Below are positions 6,993 to 9,032 of a stretch of DNA of 9,032 nt, one piece after another. Numbering within the stretch: position 1 is the stretch's first letter; every line of letters starts with the position of its first letter. Source of the stretch: Pedobacter sp. (GTDB lineage Bacteria; Bacteroidota; Bacteroidia; Sphingobacteriales; Sphingobacteriaceae); assembly GCA_030149995.1 (NCBI GenBank), contig JASLGV010000097.1:1-9032 (forward strand), given 5' to 3'. Under the pieces are notes generated by a model that saw only the letters and a program-made list of their open reading frames with translations, was not told the DNA's origin and did not search any database. The position numbers were made by a program, and so were the translations under genes.

Positions 6993-7325
6993 ATGAAGAG
7001 ATATAGCCTTGCACTCGATCTTATAGATGATGCCGAAAGTATCCGGACTTACGAAGAACACCATAAAGCTGTATGGCCCGAGGTATTGGAAAGTATTCGA
7101 AGTGCAGGCATTGAAACACTCGAAATCTTCAGAACAGGGAATCGCCTGTTTATGCTGATGGAGGTAAACGACACTTTTAGCTTTGAAGCAAAAGCCCGGG
7201 CAGATGCTTCCAATGAAAAAGTATGCGACTGGGAGCACCTGATGTGGCGCTACCAAAAAGCACTGCCATGGGCCGAAGCTGGTGCCAAATGGATACTGAT
7301 GGATAAGATTTTTGAACTAAAATAG
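6993..7325 (+). CDS. RhaM-family (DUF718) sugar mutarotase, probable L-fucose mutarotase
   Basis: The product is 110 residues, close to the 104 of E. coli RhaM. The family motif EEHHKAVWPE lies at 21-30, where His24 aligns with the active-site His22 of RhaM. The conserved C-terminal parts follow: WEHLMWRYQKALPWA (80-94) with Trp80 and Trp85, and DKIFEL near the end. RhaM is a dimeric ferredoxin-like-fold enzyme that interconverts alpha and beta anomers of L-rhamnose. Here the pathway context suggests L-fucose, to supply the anomer used by the SDR dehydrogenase. A RhaM-like protein also occurs in the C. jejuni fucose locus. It is not FucU, which belongs to a different family. It starts 20 bases after the FAH gene and ends 6 bases before the lactonase gene. 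Confidence 0.82.
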   Translation: MKRYSLALDLIDDAESIRTYEEHHKAVWPEVLESIRSAGIETLEIFRTGNRLFMLMEVNDTFSFEAKARADASNEKVCDWEHLMWRYQKALPWAEAGAKWILMDKIFELK

Positions 7326-7331
7326 CTTACA

Positions 7332-8153
7332 ATGATTGATTCACACGTACACTTCTGGAATTATAATGCCGTAAAAGATGCCTGGATTACGGATGAAATG
7401 TCTGTAATCAGACGGGATTTTACACCTGATAACCTGTATGTCGAACTCAAAGAAAACGGAATAGAAGGATGTATTGCCGTGCAGGCAGCCCAGGACGAAG
7501 AAGAAACACACTTTTTATTAGGACTTGCCCGGCAACATCCCTATATAAAAGGCGTGGTGGGGTGGATTGATCTGAAAGGTAAACATTTAGATGACCGGCT
7601 GAACTATTTTAAACAATACGATCTGATAAAAGGCTGGCGGCACATTGCACAGGCTGAACCTGCCGGCTTTTTAACCAGCAGCAGTTTTTGCAAGGGAATT
7701 GCCCGGTTACAGGCGTATAACTATACTTACGATCTGCTGATTTTTCCATCGCAGCTTAAAGATGCCATTCAGCTAACGGAAAAATTTCCTGAGCAGTCTT
7801 TTGTGATTGATCACTGTGCAAAGCCTGCGGTTAAAAATGCCGAAATTGTTGCCTGGCACAACGATCTCAAAATCATTGCACAAAATCCCAATGTGTACTG
7901 TAAACTTTCTGGCTTACTAACAGAGGCCGACTGGAAAAACTGGAATGAAAAGGAAATTTACAACTATCTGGATGTTGTTTTCGATTGTTTCGGTACAAAA
8001 CGCTTAATGTTTGGAAGCGACTGGCCAGTGGTTTTACTGGCAGGTAACTACCGCGAATGGAAAAGTTTGGTTGGCCTGTACATGCACAAACATACAGAAG
8101 CCGACCGTATGGCCGTATTTTCTGAAAATGCCCGTCAATTTTATAATCTCTAA
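7332..8153 (+). CDS. Amidohydrolase-2 family (COG3618) lactonase, probable L-fuconolactone hydrolase
   Basis: The 273-residue product is a TIM-barrel metal hydrolase. DSHVHFW (3-9) gives the first metal-site histidines (His5 and His7). KGWRH (100-104) lies at the barrel strand that often contacts the substrate. IDHCAKP (159-165) has His161, and FGSDWPV (227-233) has the catalytic Asp230. These are the marks of the COG3618 sugar lactonases, which include the L-fuconolactonase of Burkholderia and the L-rhamnono-lactonase of similar pathways. It would open L-fucono-1,5- (or 1,4-) lactone to L-fuconate in the cytoplasm, using no or one divalent metal. It is placed immediately before the presumed L-fucose dehydrogenase, with a 9-base gap, as expected for enzymes acting in sequence. 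Galactonolactone is an alternative substrate. Confidence 0.85.
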   Translation: MIDSHVHFWNYNAVKDAWITDEMSVIRRDFTPDNLYVELKENGIEGCIAVQAAQDEEETHFLLGLARQHPYIKGVVGWIDLKGKHLDDRLNYFKQYDLIKGWRHIAQAEPAGFLTSSSFCKGIARLQAYNYTYDLLIFPSQLKDAIQLTEKFPEQSFVIDHCAKPAVKNAEIVAWHNDLKIIAQNPNVYCKLSGLLTEADWKNWNEKEIYNYLDVVFDCFGTKRLMFGSDWPVVLLAGNYREWKSLVGLYMHKHTEADRMAVFSENARQFYNL

Positions 8154-8162
8154 AACAATTAC

Positions 8163-8945
8163 ATGGATCTTAACCTACAAAATAAAATAATTATTGTTAC
8201 CGGTGCCGCCAAGGGTATTGGTGCTGCCATTGCAAAAACCCTGGCAGCAGAACAGGCACACCCTGTTATTATTGGCCGCAATGAGGCTGATAACGTTGCC
8301 ATTGTACAGGAAATAGAAGCACAGGGATTAAAGGCTGCCTACATTACGGCAGAGCTTACACAACCCGAAAGTTGTAAAACAGTTGTAGAACAAGTGGTAG
8401 AACGCTTTGGCCGTATAGACGGATTGGTAAACAATGCCGGTGTAAACGATGGGGTTGGCCTTGAAAACGGAAGTTACGAAGGCTTTATAGAGTCACTTCA
8501 TAAAAACCTGGTTCACTACTACCTGATGGCACAGCATGTTTTACCCGAATTGAAAAAAACATGTGGAAACATTGTGAATATTGGTAGTAAAACAGCCGAA
8601 ACAGGTCAGGGGGGAACGTCGGCCTATGCGGCTGCCAATGGTGGCCGCAATGCCCTTACGCGCGAATGGGCCGTAGAGCTTTTACCTTATAAGATTCGTG
8701 TAAATGCCGTAATTGTTGCTGAAGCCATGACACCTTTATATCAGTCCTGGCTGAGTACTTTTGATGCACCCGAAGAAAAACTGCAAAGTATTACGCGCAA
8801 AATTCCATTTGAAAACCGGATGACCAAGGTAGAAGAGATTGCCGATACGGTAGCTTTTCTGATGTCTGAAAAATCTGGTCATACAACCGGGCAGCTTATC
8901 CATGTAGATGGGGGCTATGTACACCTCGACAGGGCTATCGGTTAA
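8163..8945 (+). CDS. SDR-family dehydrogenase, probable L-fucose dehydrogenase, with Asn in place of the catalytic Lys
   Basis: The product is 260 residues. TGAAKGIG (13-20) is the cofactor loop and NNAG is at 90-93. Arg39 after the second strand (IIGRN) suggests NADP+, unlike the NAD+-type Glu37 of the other SDR. The catalytic Asn115, Ser142 and Tyr155 are present at normal spacing (Ser to Tyr 13 residues), but the classical YxxxK reads YAAAN, with Asn159 in the Lys position. NALTREWAVEL (163-173) and HVDGGYVHLDR (247-257) follow. It is predicted to oxidise L-fucopyranose at C1 to the lactone. It could also accept D-arabinose or L-galactose, which share stereochemistry. It is the last gene of the operon, and the assignment follows from the lactonase next to it and from the FucX-type SDR found in the C. 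jejuni locus. Confidence 0.78.
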   Translation: MDLNLQNKIIIVTGAAKGIGAAIAKTLAAEQAHPVIIGRNEADNVAIVQEIEAQGLKAAYITAELTQPESCKTVVEQVVERFGRIDGLVNNAGVNDGVGLENGSYEGFIESLHKNLVHYYLMAQHVLPELKKTCGNIVNIGSKTAETGQGGTSAYAAANGGRNALTREWAVELLPYKIRVNAVIVAEAMTPLYQSWLSTFDAPEEKLQSITRKIPFENRMTKVEEIADTVAFLMSEKSGHTTGQLIHVDGGYVHLDRAIG

Positions 8946-8946
8946 T

Positions 8947-9032
8947 TTACGAAGCCAGGGTATAACCTTTTAGCAAGCTGCTCAGTACACCCATTTTTAA
9001 GTCGTAGGCAGAAGCTTTCAGGTTTTCAATAC
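8947..9032 (-). CDS. C-terminal end of an unrecognised minus-strand gene, cut by the window edge
   Basis: On the reverse strand an open frame enters from the right edge and stops at TAA (complement of 8947-8949), giving 28 residues: IENLKASAYDL, then KMGVLSSLLKGYTLAS. It has no internal stops and a normal amino-acid mix, and the compact convergent layout supports it as real. The tail has an amphipathic look. I do not recognise the family and assign no function. It ends one base from the stop of the L-fucose dehydrogenase gene. Confidence 0.45.
   Translation of the reverse strand, partial: IENLKASAYDLKMGVLSSLLKGYTLAS

Larger units (their letters stand above)
2369..8945 (+). other. Seven-gene operon for non-phosphorylating L-fucose catabolism
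   Basis: Seven genes run on one strand with gaps of -1, 30, 27, 20, 6 and 9 bases and no internal terminator hairpin. The encoded functions cover every step from uptake to central metabolites: symporter, mutarotase, sugar dehydrogenase, lactonase, acid dehydratase, keto-deoxy acid dehydrogenase, and diketo acid hydrolase. This matches the oxidative L-fucose route known from Xanthomonas campestris, ending in pyruvate and L-lactate. There is no FucI, FucK, FucA or DapA-type aldolase. The assignment of L-fucose rests on FucP plus the lactonase and the dehydrogenase family. The end products would be used by lactate oxidation encoded elsewhere. Confidence 0.8.

Noticed and set aside
2369..8945. 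Hexuronate (altronate) utilisation operon, suggested by the UxaA-like gene
   Set aside because: There is no uronate isomerase, altronate oxidoreductase, KDG kinase or KDPG aldolase; the lactonase, FAH hydrolase and FucP fit a sugar-lactone route instead.
2369..8945. L-rhamnose operon, suggested by the RhaM-like mutarotase and the SDR plus FAH pair
   Set aside because: Not excluded, but FucP is a fucose-type porter, no RhaT or rhamnosidase is present, and the C. jejuni fucose locus has the same RhaM-like, amidohydrolase, SDR and UxaA set. L-fucose is the better fit.
1..9032. CRISPR arrays, insertion sequences, tRNA or rRNA genes
   Set aside because: No regularly spaced repeats, terminal inverted repeats, transposase motifs or tRNA-like cloverleaf sequences were seen on either strand.

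Overview
The window looks like a chromosome fragment from the Bacteroidota, most likely the Sphingobacteriaceae (Pedobacter-like). The reasons are moderate G+C, AT-rich leaders with almost no Shine-Dalgarno sequences, a secreted LTxxQ protein, and a Bacteroidota-type FucP porter. The taxonomic call is inference from style, not from a marker gene.

Left part (1-1351): the last 31 codons of what is probably a universal stress protein, a 228-base non-coding gap, a small exported Spy/CpxP-like protein with two LTxxQ motifs, a clear rho-independent terminator, and a maf-type nucleotide pyrophosphatase. These look like ordinary chromosomal genes unrelated to the rest.

Central and right part (1362-8945): a self-contained sugar catabolic locus. 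An AraC-family regulator on the minus strand faces away from a seven-gene plus-strand operon, with a 149-base AT-rich shared promoter region between them. The operon encodes, in order, a FucP-type sugar/proton symporter, a UxaA/altronate-dehydratase-family dehydratase, an SDR dehydrogenase, an FAH-family hydrolase, a RhaM-family mutarotase, an amidohydrolase-2 lactonase, and a second SDR dehydrogenase. All intergenic gaps are 30 bases or less, and the first two genes overlap as TAATG.

Together the genes spell a non-phosphorylating L-fucose pathway. FucP imports L-fucose; the mutarotase equilibrates its anomers; the last SDR oxidises it to L-fuconolactone; the amidohydrolase opens the lactone to L-fuconate; the UxaA-type enzyme dehydrates it to 2-keto-3-deoxy-L-fuconate; the first SDR oxidises that to the 2,4-diketo acid; and the FAH enzyme cleaves it to pyruvate and L-lactate. 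No isomerase, kinase, or aldolase is present. The combination is a mosaic: the dehydratase is of the type found in the Campylobacter jejuni fucose locus, in place of the enolase-superfamily fuconate dehydratase of Xanthomonas, while the end of the pathway is Xanthomonas-like (oxidation plus hydrolysis) rather than the aldolase route. The substrate is inferred; D-arabinose, L-galactose or L-rhamnose-type sugars are not excluded by sequence alone.

The right edge holds the C-terminal end of an unrecognised minus-strand gene that converges on the operon with one base between the stop codons.
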